Positions 56,586-64,000 of a stretch of 64,000 bases of DNA are shown one piece after another (the stretch's first letter is position 1; each line of letters starts with the position of its first letter). This DNA comes from Arthrobacter sp. PAMC 25486 (GTDB taxonomy: Bacteria > Actinomycetota > Actinomycetes > Actinomycetales > Micrococcaceae), in the NCBI RefSeq assembly GCF_000785535.1, contig NZ_CP007595.1:4300439-4364438 (forward strand), given 5' to 3'. Both the position numbers and the translations under genes were made by a program. The notes beneath the pieces were generated by a model. That model made no database searches, had not been told where the DNA came from, and saw only the letters and a program-made list of their open reading frames with translations.

Positions 56586-57602
56586 ATGACCCGACCGACC
56601 ATAAAAACCGTGGCAGCCGCAGCCGGCGTATCGACTGCCACCGTGTCCTATGTCCTCGCAGGGCGAACCAACGGCCAGGGCTCAGGCATTTCCAGCGAGA
56701 CCAGCCGCCGCGTCCATGAAGCCGCGCACCGGCTCGGCTACCGGGCCAACCAGGCTGCCAGGGCCATCCGGACCGGCAAATCCAATCTCATGCTGTTGTC
56801 GCTGACCATGCTTTCGGATCCATGGTCGCTGTCCGTTTCCCGGGCCGTGGGTGCTGCCGTGGCCGACGCCGGAATCACTCCCATGATCCTGGCAGACACC
56901 GACTGGCGTGTTGCCATTCCCCGCCAGGGCGCCGACGTCATCTTCATTGACGACGCCGGCCGGCCAGGTGATGCTGAACTGCTGGCCGAACTGGCCCGCA
57001 CCAATTCCCTGGTGGTGTTCAGCGAAACCCTGGATCCCAACGGATTTGACGTGATCCGCTCCATGTCGGGCTCATCCCTGGCCGCAGCCATGGACCACCT
57101 GACGGCCCGCCACGCCAGAGTTGCATTCTTGGCGGCTGCCAGCAGCGTGCGGACACCTGCCCCGGCCCGTTACAAAGCGTATTTGGACGGACTTGCCCGG
57201 GCCGGCCAGCCCCTGCGCCCGGAACTCATTGCCACTTTTGACGGCGATGAACAGAACGCGTACGCGGCCGCCGTCGAACTGCTCAGCAGCCCGGAACCGC
57301 CCACGGCCATCTTCGCGATCTCCGACTATGCGGCCATTGCCGCCATCCACGCAGCCCAGCGACTGCGCCTGGGGGTGCCGGATGACCTGACTGTGATCGG
57401 CGTGGGCAACACGGTCCAGGGGGAGACCATGGTGCCTTCACTGTCCAGCGCCGGTCCCTTGGGATTCTTTTCCGGACTCGCCGACTTCCTGGTGGAGCGG
57501 GCACACGACCCCGGTGCCCCACCCCGTGTGCTTGAGTTCCCGTGGCAGCTGCTGCTGCGTGACTCGGCGCCGGCGCATTCCGGTGTGCGCAACACCCCCT
57601 AA
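56586..57602 (+). CDS. LacI-family transcriptional regulator
   Basis: 338 aa. The helix-turn-helix and hinge (TIKTVAAAAGVSTATVSYVLAGR, then RVHEAAHRLGYRANQAARAIRTG) are typical LacI, followed by a periplasmic-binding-like sensor domain. The sensor domain is somewhat short and lacks the usual GYDD-type motif near its end. It is probably the repressor of the transporter operon and the GH110 gene through the palindrome at 52534, released by a breakdown product. Start choice is between ATG 56586 and TTG 56577, the latter closer to AGAGGA. Confidence 0.92.
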   Translation: MTRPTIKTVAAAAGVSTATVSYVLAGRTNGQGSGISSETSRRVHEAAHRLGYRANQAARAIRTGKSNLMLLSLTMLSDPWSLSVSRAVGAAVADAGITPMILADTDWRVAIPRQGADVIFIDDAGRPGDAELLAELARTNSLVVFSETLDPNGFDVIRSMSGSSLAAAMDHLTARHARVAFLAAASSVRTPAPARYKAYLDGLARAGQPLRPELIATFDGDEQNAYAAAVELLSSPEPPTAIFAISDYAAIAAIHAAQRLRLGVPDDLTVIGVGNTVQGETMVPSLSSAGPLGFFSGLADFLVERAHDPGAPPRVLEFPWQLLLRDSAPAHSGVRNTP

Positions 57603-57651
57603 ATCTGCAACACCCCTAAATTTTGTAACATCCAAAGAGAGAAGTGAAGAA

Positions 57652-58872
57652 GTGACTGAATTGCTTGAGTCCGCGGCCGGTCCGGCGGCACCCGTGCGGG
57701 ATATGCGGGTTGGCCTGGTTGGTTTTGGCCTCCGTGCGTCATTGTGGCGCCACGTGCACAAGCCGGGACAGGGTTCCGAAGTAGTCATGGTGTGCGACAC
57801 CTCTGAGCGTGGCCGTGCTGATGCTGGCGAGAAAATTCCGACGGTGCAGGTCACCTCGAGCCTGGAAGAGCTGCTGGGTGCCGGGTTGGATGCCGTATTG
57901 GTGCTGACCCCGGACAACCGCCACGCGGAAATTGCTGTGGAGACGTTGAAGGCCGGCATCCCGACCTTCTGCGAGAAGCCTCTCGATGTCACCCTTGAGG
58001 CGGCCGATGCCATCCTCACCACTGCGTTTGTGACGGGCACGCGCCTATACGTTGGCCACAACATGCGCCACATGCCGGTGGTGGTGCAGATGCGTGAGCT
58101 CATCCAGTCCGGTGCGATCGGCGAGGTCAAGGCCGTCTGGTGCCGACACTTCGTGGGCAATGGCGGAGACTACTACTTCAAGGACTGGCATGCCGAACGT
58201 GCCAACACCACGAGCCTGCTGCTGCAAAAGGGTGCGCACGACATTGATGTCATCCACTGGCTGGCCGATGGCTATTCACGGAAGGTCTCAGCCATTGGTG
58301 ACTTGGCTGTCTATGGTGATGTTGCCAGCCGCCGTGACAACTCGGACCGGCGCATGTGGGACTGGTTTTCACTGGAGAACTGGCCACCCACCGAGCAGAC
58401 CGATTTGAACCCTGTCATCGATGTTGAGGACATCTCCATGATGCAGATGGTGCTGGACAACGGGGCCTTGGCTTCCTACCAGCAGTGCCATTTCACGCCA
58501 GATTACTGGCGTAACTACACTGTCATCGGTACCAAGGGCCGGATTGAAAACTTTGGTGACGGTCCTGGTGATTTCATCCATGTCTGGAACACCCGGTCCC
58601 AGGGCGGCTTTGTGGAGCCGGACCTCAAAGTGGAAATCCGCGACGGAGAGGGCGGTCATGGCGGAGCAGATCCCCTGTTGATCGCCGAGTTCCTGCGCTT
58701 TGCCCGTGACGGCGGTGCCACGGAGACCTCGCCGATCGCCGCGCGCGAAGCCGTTGCTGCTGGTGTTTTGGCTGCGCAGTCGCTGCGTTCCGGCGGCGGG
58801 GCAATAGAAGTTCCGGCTCTCCCGGCAGAACTCGTGGAGTACTTCAACGCAGGACAGCCACACCGCGGCTAG
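57652..58872 (+). CDS. Gfo/Idh/MocA-family oxidoreductase
   Basis: 406 aa from a GTG. An N-terminal NAD(P)-binding Rossmann fold (VGLVGFGLRASLW) and EKPLDVT (about residue 107), whose Lys is catalytic in the family, are followed by the substrate domain with GAHDIDVIHWLADG. Such enzymes oxidise or epimerise sugars and inositols, or cleave glycosides by an oxidation-elimination route. In this locus it probably handles the monosaccharide released by the hydrolases. It starts 49 bp after the regulator gene and is ended by a clear terminator. Confidence 0.92.
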   Translation: MTELLESAAGPAAPVRDMRVGLVGFGLRASLWRHVHKPGQGSEVVMVCDTSERGRADAGEKIPTVQVTSSLEELLGAGLDAVLVLTPDNRHAEIAVETLKAGIPTFCEKPLDVTLEAADAILTTAFVTGTRLYVGHNMRHMPVVVQMRELIQSGAIGEVKAVWCRHFVGNGGDYYFKDWHAERANTTSLLLQKGAHDIDVIHWLADGYSRKVSAIGDLAVYGDVASRRDNSDRRMWDWFSLENWPPTEQTDLNPVIDVEDISMMQMVLDNGALASYQQCHFTPDYWRNYTVIGTKGRIENFGDGPGDFIHVWNTRSQGGFVEPDLKVEIRDGEGGHGGADPLLIAEFLRFARDGGATETSPIAAREAVAAGVLAAQSLRSGGGAIEVPALPAELVEYFNAGQPHRG

Positions 58873-58895
58873 CAAGCAGCTGGTGTGTGGCGGGC

Positions 58896-58931
58896 GCCGG
58901 GCAGGGAAGAAACTTGCCTGCCCGGCTTTTT
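58896..58931 (+). terminator. rho-independent terminator after the oxidoreductase gene
   Basis: A 10-bp GC stem (58896-58905 with 58917-58926) followed directly by five T. Confidence 0.88.
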
Positions 58932-58994
58932 CGCGTCCACCGCAGCAGCAGGTGCCGGAATCTTTTGGGGGAAAGTACATGTGGGGAGAAACCA

Positions 58995-61310
58995 TTGAAT
59001 TTGTCACAGGCGTCCGCAGGGGCGGCACCGGAGCACGGTGGGCCGGCAGCGGCCGACAACATGGTGATCGAAGCGCCTGTCACATCATGGGACGACGCCG
59101 TGCCGCTGGGCAACGGGCTGCTGGGCGGATTGTTCTGGGGCGAGGCAAACACGCTCCGGCTGTCCCTGGACCGGGGCGACCTGTGGGACGAACGCACCCA
59201 CGGCGACCCCGACTGGTGGCGCAAAAACCCGTGGTCTGCCATCACGGAAGACAACCCTGACCCCTGGGGCGGCTACTACCAGGGTGCCACACCCACCAAG
59301 CTGCCATCCGGCCGGGTGGAGCTGACTCTCGCCGCAGGTGCCACCGTGGAATCCTTCGAACTGCGCCTGGCTGAAGCCGAAGGTGTTGCCACCATTAGCG
59401 GTGGTGCCAGCGCGCGTGCCTTTGCCAGCGCCACCTCCCCGGTGCTCATCATGACCGTCCAGGGCGCGGCAGTGGAACGCGTGGATCTCGTGCCGGCCGG
59501 TACCGCTCCGGGTGGTGATGAACAGTTTGCCAACACCCACAGCGGCGGTGCCGTTGCCGCACTCGGCTACCCGGCACCCGTGCGCGGCGCTGCCGAAGAA
59601 TTCCATTGGTACATCCAGGAAGCGGCCGATGGTTTCTCCTATTGTGCCTGCGTGGGCGTTGAAAGTTCCGGTACGCAAACCCGCTTGGCCGTAGTGGTGG
59701 CAACGTCCGGGGACTGTGCACCCGACCAGGACCTGCTGGCCCTGGCACGGGAGCGGTGCCGGGAAGCCCTCGCCGCCGACCCGCAGGAACTCGAGCTCGC
59801 CCACAGGGCCTGGTGGCGCGAATTCTGGGCACAATCCAGTGTTTCCCTGCCCAGCCCCCTGCTGCAGCGCAACTACCAATTCACCCGCTACCTCTACGGT
59901 GCCGGCTCGCGCAAGGGTGCCCCGCCCATGCCCCTGCAAGGTGTCTGGACCGCGGACAATGGAGGGCTGCCGCCATGGAAGGGCGACTACCACAATGACC
60001 TCAACACCCAGCTGACGTACGGCGCCTACCAACAGTCCGGAGACTTTGAATCCGGCGAATCATATCTGGACTTCCTCTGGCAGCTCGTGCCGGAATTCTC
60101 ACAGTTCGCCCGCGATTTTTACGGCACGGGCGGGCTGGCCTCCCCAGGCATCATGTCCCTGAGCGGACAACCGTTGGGCGGCTGGAGCCAATACTCCATG
60201 TCTCCCACCATGAGCGCATGGAACGCACACCTGTTCTACCTGCACTGGCGCTACACGGCCGATGAAACATTCCTGGCCGAACGGGCCTACCCGTGGGCGG
60301 GTGGCGTCGGCACGTGCCTGGCGGAACTTCTCACAACCACCAACGACGGCGTACTGGTCCTTCCGCGCTCCTCGTCACCGGAAGTTTTTGACAACTCAGG
60401 TGACGCCTGGTTGGTGCCCAACAGCAATTATGACCTCATGTGCTTGAAAATGCTCTTCCATTCCCTGACGGAAATGGCTGATGCCCTGGGCCTGAGTGAA
60501 GAAGCTGCACGATGGGCCGGGCTTGCCGCCAAGCTCGGTGATTACCACACGGCTCCGGACGGTGAATTGTTGCTCGATGCCAGCACCCGGCTTGAGGAAA
60601 GCCACCGTCATCTGTCCAACCTGATCGGCATCCACCCCTTCAACCTCATCTCCATCGAAGGCGGGGAAGAGGACCGGCGGCGCATCAAGGCATCGCTGGA
60701 GGCCTGGGACGAGTTGGGCACGGATTGGTGGACGGGCTATTCCTGGTCCTGGATGGGTTGCCTGCGGGCCCGGACCGGTGACGGAGAAACAGCCGCCCGG
60801 CACCTGGAAATCTTTGCCCGCGCCTTCACCTCCCGGAACGGCTTCCACATCAACGGAGACCAGACGGGGGAGGGGCACTCAAAATTCACCTACCGGCCCT
60901 TCACCTTGGAAGGGAACTTCTCCGCCATGCAGGGCACTCACGAAATGCTGCTGCAAAGCTGGAGCCCCACCCCCGGTGTATCAGGCACCGAGGTGGTGCG
61001 GATATTCCCGGCAGTGCCGGAAAGCTGGGACACCGCATCTTTCCACGATCTCCGTGCTGAGGGCGGCCACCGGGTTTCTGCACGGCGCGAAGGCGGGGAA
61101 ACCACCTGGTTTGAACTTGTGGCAGGGGCCACCGGACCCGTGAGCATCCGGGACAACTTTTCCGGCCGGGACCCGCAGTGGTCCGTCCCCGGAGTTGTCC
61201 GGGATGGGGCAGACTTTGTCTTGGAAGTTCGTCGGGGTGATGTGCTTACGGCAACTTTCGACCGCACTAGTGGGCAAGCAGCGCACAAGGCGGCGAGGGA
61301 GAGGCTGTAA
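58995..61310 (+). CDS. GH95-like glycoside hydrolase with altered active-site positions
   Basis: 771 aa, no signal peptide. The N-terminal VPLGNGLLGGLFWG and LRLSLDRGDLWDE, the WTGYSWSWMGCLRA helix pair and the FTLEGNFSAMQGTHEMLLQSW end correspond to GH95 (alpha-1,2-L-fucosidase/alpha-L-galactosidase) of the (alpha/alpha)6 type. Two positions differ: the usual N-x-N reads D-L-N (HNDLNTQL, about residue 333) and the usual F-Q-I-D-G-N reads F-T-L-E-G-N (about 637). In the studied fucosidase these residues shape the catalytic water, so the substrate or mechanism may differ. The start is a TTG with GGGGAG six bases upstream; ATG 59061 has no site. Confidence 0.78.
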   Translation: MNLSQASAGAAPEHGGPAAADNMVIEAPVTSWDDAVPLGNGLLGGLFWGEANTLRLSLDRGDLWDERTHGDPDWWRKNPWSAITEDNPDPWGGYYQGATPTKLPSGRVELTLAAGATVESFELRLAEAEGVATISGGASARAFASATSPVLIMTVQGAAVERVDLVPAGTAPGGDEQFANTHSGGAVAALGYPAPVRGAAEEFHWYIQEAADGFSYCACVGVESSGTQTRLAVVVATSGDCAPDQDLLALARERCREALAADPQELELAHRAWWREFWAQSSVSLPSPLLQRNYQFTRYLYGAGSRKGAPPMPLQGVWTADNGGLPPWKGDYHNDLNTQLTYGAYQQSGDFESGESYLDFLWQLVPEFSQFARDFYGTGGLASPGIMSLSGQPLGGWSQYSMSPTMSAWNAHLFYLHWRYTADETFLAERAYPWAGGVGTCLAELLTTTNDGVLVLPRSSSPEVFDNSGDAWLVPNSNYDLMCLKMLFHSLTEMADALGLSEEAARWAGLAAKLGDYHTAPDGELLLDASTRLEESHRHLSNLIGIHPFNLISIEGGEEDRRRIKASLEAWDELGTDWWTGYSWSWMGCLRARTGDGETAARHLEIFARAFTSRNGFHINGDQTGEGHSKFTYRPFTLEGNFSAMQGTHEMLLQSWSPTPGVSGTEVVRIFPAVPESWDTASFHDLRAEGGHRVSARREGGETTWFELVAGATGPVSIRDNFSGRDPQWSVPGVVRDGADFVLEVRRGDVLTATFDRTSGQAAHKAARERL

Positions 61311-61314
61311 TGGC

Positions 61315-62322
61315 ATGACTTTCAAAATTGCGTTGGCCATGTCGGCAGGCGTTGCTGAACAAATCTTCCCCACGGCGAGCCTGTCGCTTCTGGACGAGAG
61401 TCTCGAGCTTGTCACGAAGGTGCCGCTGACACGTTTCGACTGTCCGGAAGCGCAGGAGATCCTGCCACAGCTCGATGCCTTGATTACAGGTTGGGGGTGC
61501 CCCTTGCTGAGCGCAGATGTGCTGGAACGGGCTCCGAAGCTCCGCTTTGCGCTGCATGCGGCCGGGTCTGTCAAGCACCACATCACTGAGGCGGTATGGG
61601 ATCGCGGCATCCAGGTCAGCACGGCCGCCTCGGCAAATGCAATACCCGTGGCCGAGTACACCCTGGCCATGATCCTGCTGGCCAACAAAAAGGTGCTGGA
61701 ATCATCCGCAGCCCTGTACCGGAGCGAGGGCACCCGCGTCAGCCCCACCTCGCTGTTTCCGGGCCTGGGCAACTACAGCAAAAACATTGGTCTGGTGGGT
61801 GCCTCACAGGTGGGCCGGGCACTCATCAAGCTGCTGCGCCCCTTCAAGTTCAACGTCCTTGTGTCCGATCCCTTTCTGACCCAAGAGGAAGCGGCACAGC
61901 TGGGTGTCACCCTGATGGAACTCGACGGGCTGTTGGCGGCCAGTGACGTGGTTTCGATGCATGCGCCAAGCCTGCCCGAAACCCGCCACCTTATTAATAA
62001 GGAACGCCTGGCCCTGATCCGGCCAGGTGCCACCTTCATCAACACCTCGCGCGGAGCCCTGATTGACCAAGTGGCGCTGCTCCAACGTGTCCAGACCGGA
62101 ACGCTTTATGCGGTCCTGGACGTCACCACACCCGAGGTGCTGGAAGCCGGGCACCCCTTCTACAGCGAACCCAACGTGACCTTGACCCCGCATATAGCCG
62201 GCGCACTCGGCGTCGAACTTGCCCGGCTGGGTACCTCGGCACTGGCCGAGGCAGGCCGTGCGGCGAGAGATGAACCTCTCGCCTTCCCCGTGACCCGGGC
62301 AGACTGGGACCGCATCGCCTGA
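61315..62322 (+). CDS. D-isomer-specific 2-hydroxyacid dehydrogenase family protein
   Basis: 335 aa. The NAD-binding domain carries GLVGASQVGRALIKLL (about residue 158), TSRGALIDQVAL (Arg of the active site, about 243) and PHIAGAL with the catalytic His (about 292). These enzymes interconvert 2-hydroxy and 2-keto acids. Its place in a glycan locus suggests a role with a sugar acid from the oxidoreductase step. The start at 61315 comes four bases after the stop of the upstream gene, so they are probably co-transcribed. Confidence 0.9.
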   Translation: MTFKIALAMSAGVAEQIFPTASLSLLDESLELVTKVPLTRFDCPEAQEILPQLDALITGWGCPLLSADVLERAPKLRFALHAAGSVKHHITEAVWDRGIQVSTAASANAIPVAEYTLAMILLANKKVLESSAALYRSEGTRVSPTSLFPGLGNYSKNIGLVGASQVGRALIKLLRPFKFNVLVSDPFLTQEEAAQLGVTLMELDGLLAASDVVSMHAPSLPETRHLINKERLALIRPGATFINTSRGALIDQVALLQRVQTGTLYAVLDVTTPEVLEAGHPFYSEPNVTLTPHIAGALGVELARLGTSALAEAGRAARDEPLAFPVTRADWDRIA

Positions 62323-62379
62323 GGAACCCCAAACCCTGCCCGCAACGAAACCATCCGCCAAGAAAGAGACTGCAAAACA

Positions 62380-64000
62380 ATGACGTTTCCCCCGCTCGAC
62401 CCTGAGCTCAGCCCCCTCACCGGATGGACACGAGACCACTGGCTGCATTTTGCCGACGCGCAGCTGTGTGCTGTCCGGCCCTGGGCAACAGAGGACTTCT
62501 CCCGTATCCAGCTGCCCGGCAGGCCAGCATCTTCCGGGGAACTCTCGGACGGACTCGAAGGATACGCCCGCACCTTCCTGCTGGTGGCGTTTCGGGTGGC
62601 CGGGGAAAAGGGCGACGATCCGCACGGGCACCTTGAGCTGTACCGCCGCGGACTGTTGGCCGGAACGGCGGGCCAATGGCCGCCCATCAAGACCCGCTCC
62701 CAGCCCCTGGTGGAGGCAGCCTCCATTGCTTTGGGCCTGCAGCTGACCCGCGAATGGCTGTGGGATGCCCTCACCATCAGCGAACAGGACCAGGTCGCCG
62801 CGTGGCTGGCAGGCTCATCGACCAGCGCCGCAAACGCCAACAACTGGGTGCTGTTTTCCTTGATGATCGCCGAATTCCTGGCCAGCGCGGGCTACCCCCA
62901 TAACCAAAACCACATTGAGCATGGCCTGAACCTTATGGAAGGCTGGTACGTAGGCGATGGCTGGTACCGCGACGGTGACGGTGACTTCTTTGACTACTAC
63001 TGCGGCTGGGCCATGCACCTGTACCCGCTGCTGTGGCTGGGCCTGCTGGAACGCCGCGATCCGGAGCGTGCGGCCGAGCTGCGGCCGCGATTTGTCCGGC
63101 GGCTCGAGGAGTTCTTGCCGGACCACGTAGGCTTCTTTGGCGGTTCCGGTTCCCCGGTGTACCAGGGTCGCTCGCTGATTTACCGCTACGCCGCGGTGGC
63201 TCCGCTGTTCATGGCCGAGATTGCGGGGGCTACATCACCGCTGTCGCCGGGAGCGCTGCGCCGGGTTGCCAGCGGTGCCGCGAAGTTCTTTGCCGACGGA
63301 GGATCCTACGCGCCGGAAGGTGCCGCACCTGCTGGCGAGACGTCTGCGGGCGACGGCGAACTGGGCTTGCCGTCGCTTGGCTGGCAGCGCGAATTCCTGC
63401 CCATGGTGCAGTCCTACTCGGGTCCGGCGTCGCCCTTCTGGACGAGCAAGGCATTCGTGGGCCTGCTCCTGCCCGCCGACCACCCGGTGTGGACGGCAGT
63501 GGAAGAAGCGTCACCGGTTGAAGAACGCGACCGGACCCGCGTGGCACCCGGCCCGAACTTCATTCTGGCCTCCACGGCAGCCGATGGGATTGCCCGGTTG
63601 CTCAACCACGGCAGCGACAAGTACTACGGGCCCGGACTTGAAAATGTGGAGTACAGCAGATTGGCCTACTCAAGTCACACGGCCCCGGTGTATGACCCGC
63701 AAAACCCTGTGGACAACCACATCGGTGTCCTGAACGCCGACGGCCAAAGCTCGGTGCGGATGCGCATCCACCGGCTCGATGCGGATGAGAACAGCGTGGC
63801 CAGCTACTACCAGCCGGTGTGGGGACGCGAGGACGAAGCAGACTCGCCTTGGAAAATTGCGACGGCGGCGACCACAGCCGGGGGATATGAGCTCCGGGTC
63901 CACGCGGTCTCACTCGCCGCTGAAAGCCAGGACGCTGGCACCATCGACGGCGTGCCCCGAACCATTCGTGAGGGCGGATATGGGATTGCCGCGGATGCTC
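62380..64000 (+). CDS. DUF2264 domain protein (cut by window edge)
   Basis: 540 codons are in the window without a stop. The sequence opens TGWTRDHWLHFADAQL and includes DGWYRDGDGDFFDYYCGWAMHLY (about residues 197-219), GRSLIYRYAAVAPLF and SRLAYSSHTAPVYDPQNPVDNH, all typical of DUF2264 proteins, an (alpha/alpha) barrel family found in polysaccharide-utilisation loci and likely to be glycoside hydrolases. The acidic-aromatic stretch near residue 200 is a plausible active-site region. No signal peptide. It follows the dehydrogenase by 57 bp; the binding site is weak. Confidence 0.82.
   Translation, partial: MTFPPLDPELSPLTGWTRDHWLHFADAQLCAVRPWATEDFSRIQLPGRPASSGELSDGLEGYARTFLLVAFRVAGEKGDDPHGHLELYRRGLLAGTAGQWPPIKTRSQPLVEAASIALGLQLTREWLWDALTISEQDQVAAWLAGSSTSAANANNWVLFSLMIAEFLASAGYPHNQNHIEHGLNLMEGWYVGDGWYRDGDGDFFDYYCGWAMHLYPLLWLGLLERRDPERAAELRPRFVRRLEEFLPDHVGFFGGSGSPVYQGRSLIYRYAAVAPLFMAEIAGATSPLSPGALRRVASGAAKFFADGGSYAPEGAAPAGETSAGDGELGLPSLGWQREFLPMVQSYSGPASPFWTSKAFVGLLLPADHPVWTAVEEASPVEERDRTRVAPGPNFILASTAADGIARLLNHGSDKYYGPGLENVEYSRLAYSSHTAPVYDPQNPVDNHIGVLNADGQSSVRMRIHRLDADENSVASYYQPVWGREDEADSPWKIATAATTAGGYELRVHAVSLAAESQDAGTIDGVPRTIREGGYGIAADA

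Overview
The window is high-GC DNA that reads as a chromosomal segment of an actinobacterium in the Micrococcaceae, most like Arthrobacter or a close relative. This is inferred from codon use, a gatCAB operon, an actinobacterial-type LigA and the gene families present; no rRNA or tRNA gene is visible to fix the genus. Genes are dense and mostly on the + strand.

Region 1 (1-1276): the N-terminal part of a LuxR-type ATPase regulator runs off the left edge on the - strand, followed by a small secreted protein and a strong hairpin. Region 2 (1277-24716): a run of eleven + strand genes, many with overlapping stop and start codons. It encodes a 2073-aa surface protein of cadherin/Ig-like and fibronectin repeats, a MoxR ATPase, a DUF58 protein, a transglutaminase-like membrane protein without its catalytic Cys, an RDD-FHA protein, a PP2C phosphatase, an FHA protein, a membrane Ser/Thr kinase, an FHA/winged-helix protein, a 1478-aa EssC/EccC-type ATPase with N-terminal ubiquitin-like and FHA domains, and a WXG100 protein, closed by a clear terminator. 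It looks like a phospho-regulated type VII-like secretion locus that lacks the usual EccB/D/E/MycP or EssA/EssB/EsaA partners. It is the most interesting system here.

Region 3 (24864-31406): ligA, an inositol monophosphatase-family protein, a VOC protein, then a membrane protein plus a NarL-type two-component system. Region 4 (31462-38665): a glucoside uptake operon on the - strand (solute-binding protein, two permeases, GH13 alpha-glucosidase, and a polyphosphate-glucokinase-like gene broken by a one-base frameshift) facing a divergent ROK regulator. Region 5 (38704-46532): a CaiB/BaiF-type protein, a decayed DUF559-type gene beside a cluster of short repeats, a GNAT acetyltransferase, an LssY_C membrane protein and gatCAB. 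A large nested palindrome follows gatB.

Region 6 (46830-64000): a glycan-utilisation locus cut by the right edge. It holds a TIM-barrel glycoside hydrolase candidate, a GH110 alpha-1,3-galactosidase, an LplB/LplC/LplA-type ABC importer without its own ATPase, a LacI regulator, a Gfo/Idh/MocA oxidoreductase, a divergent GH95-like enzyme, a 2-hydroxyacid dehydrogenase and a DUF2264 protein. None of the hydrolases has a signal peptide, so the likely scheme is import of oligosaccharides, cytoplasmic removal of galactose or a related sugar, then oxidation. A promoter with ideal spacing and a LacI-type operator precede the transporter genes.
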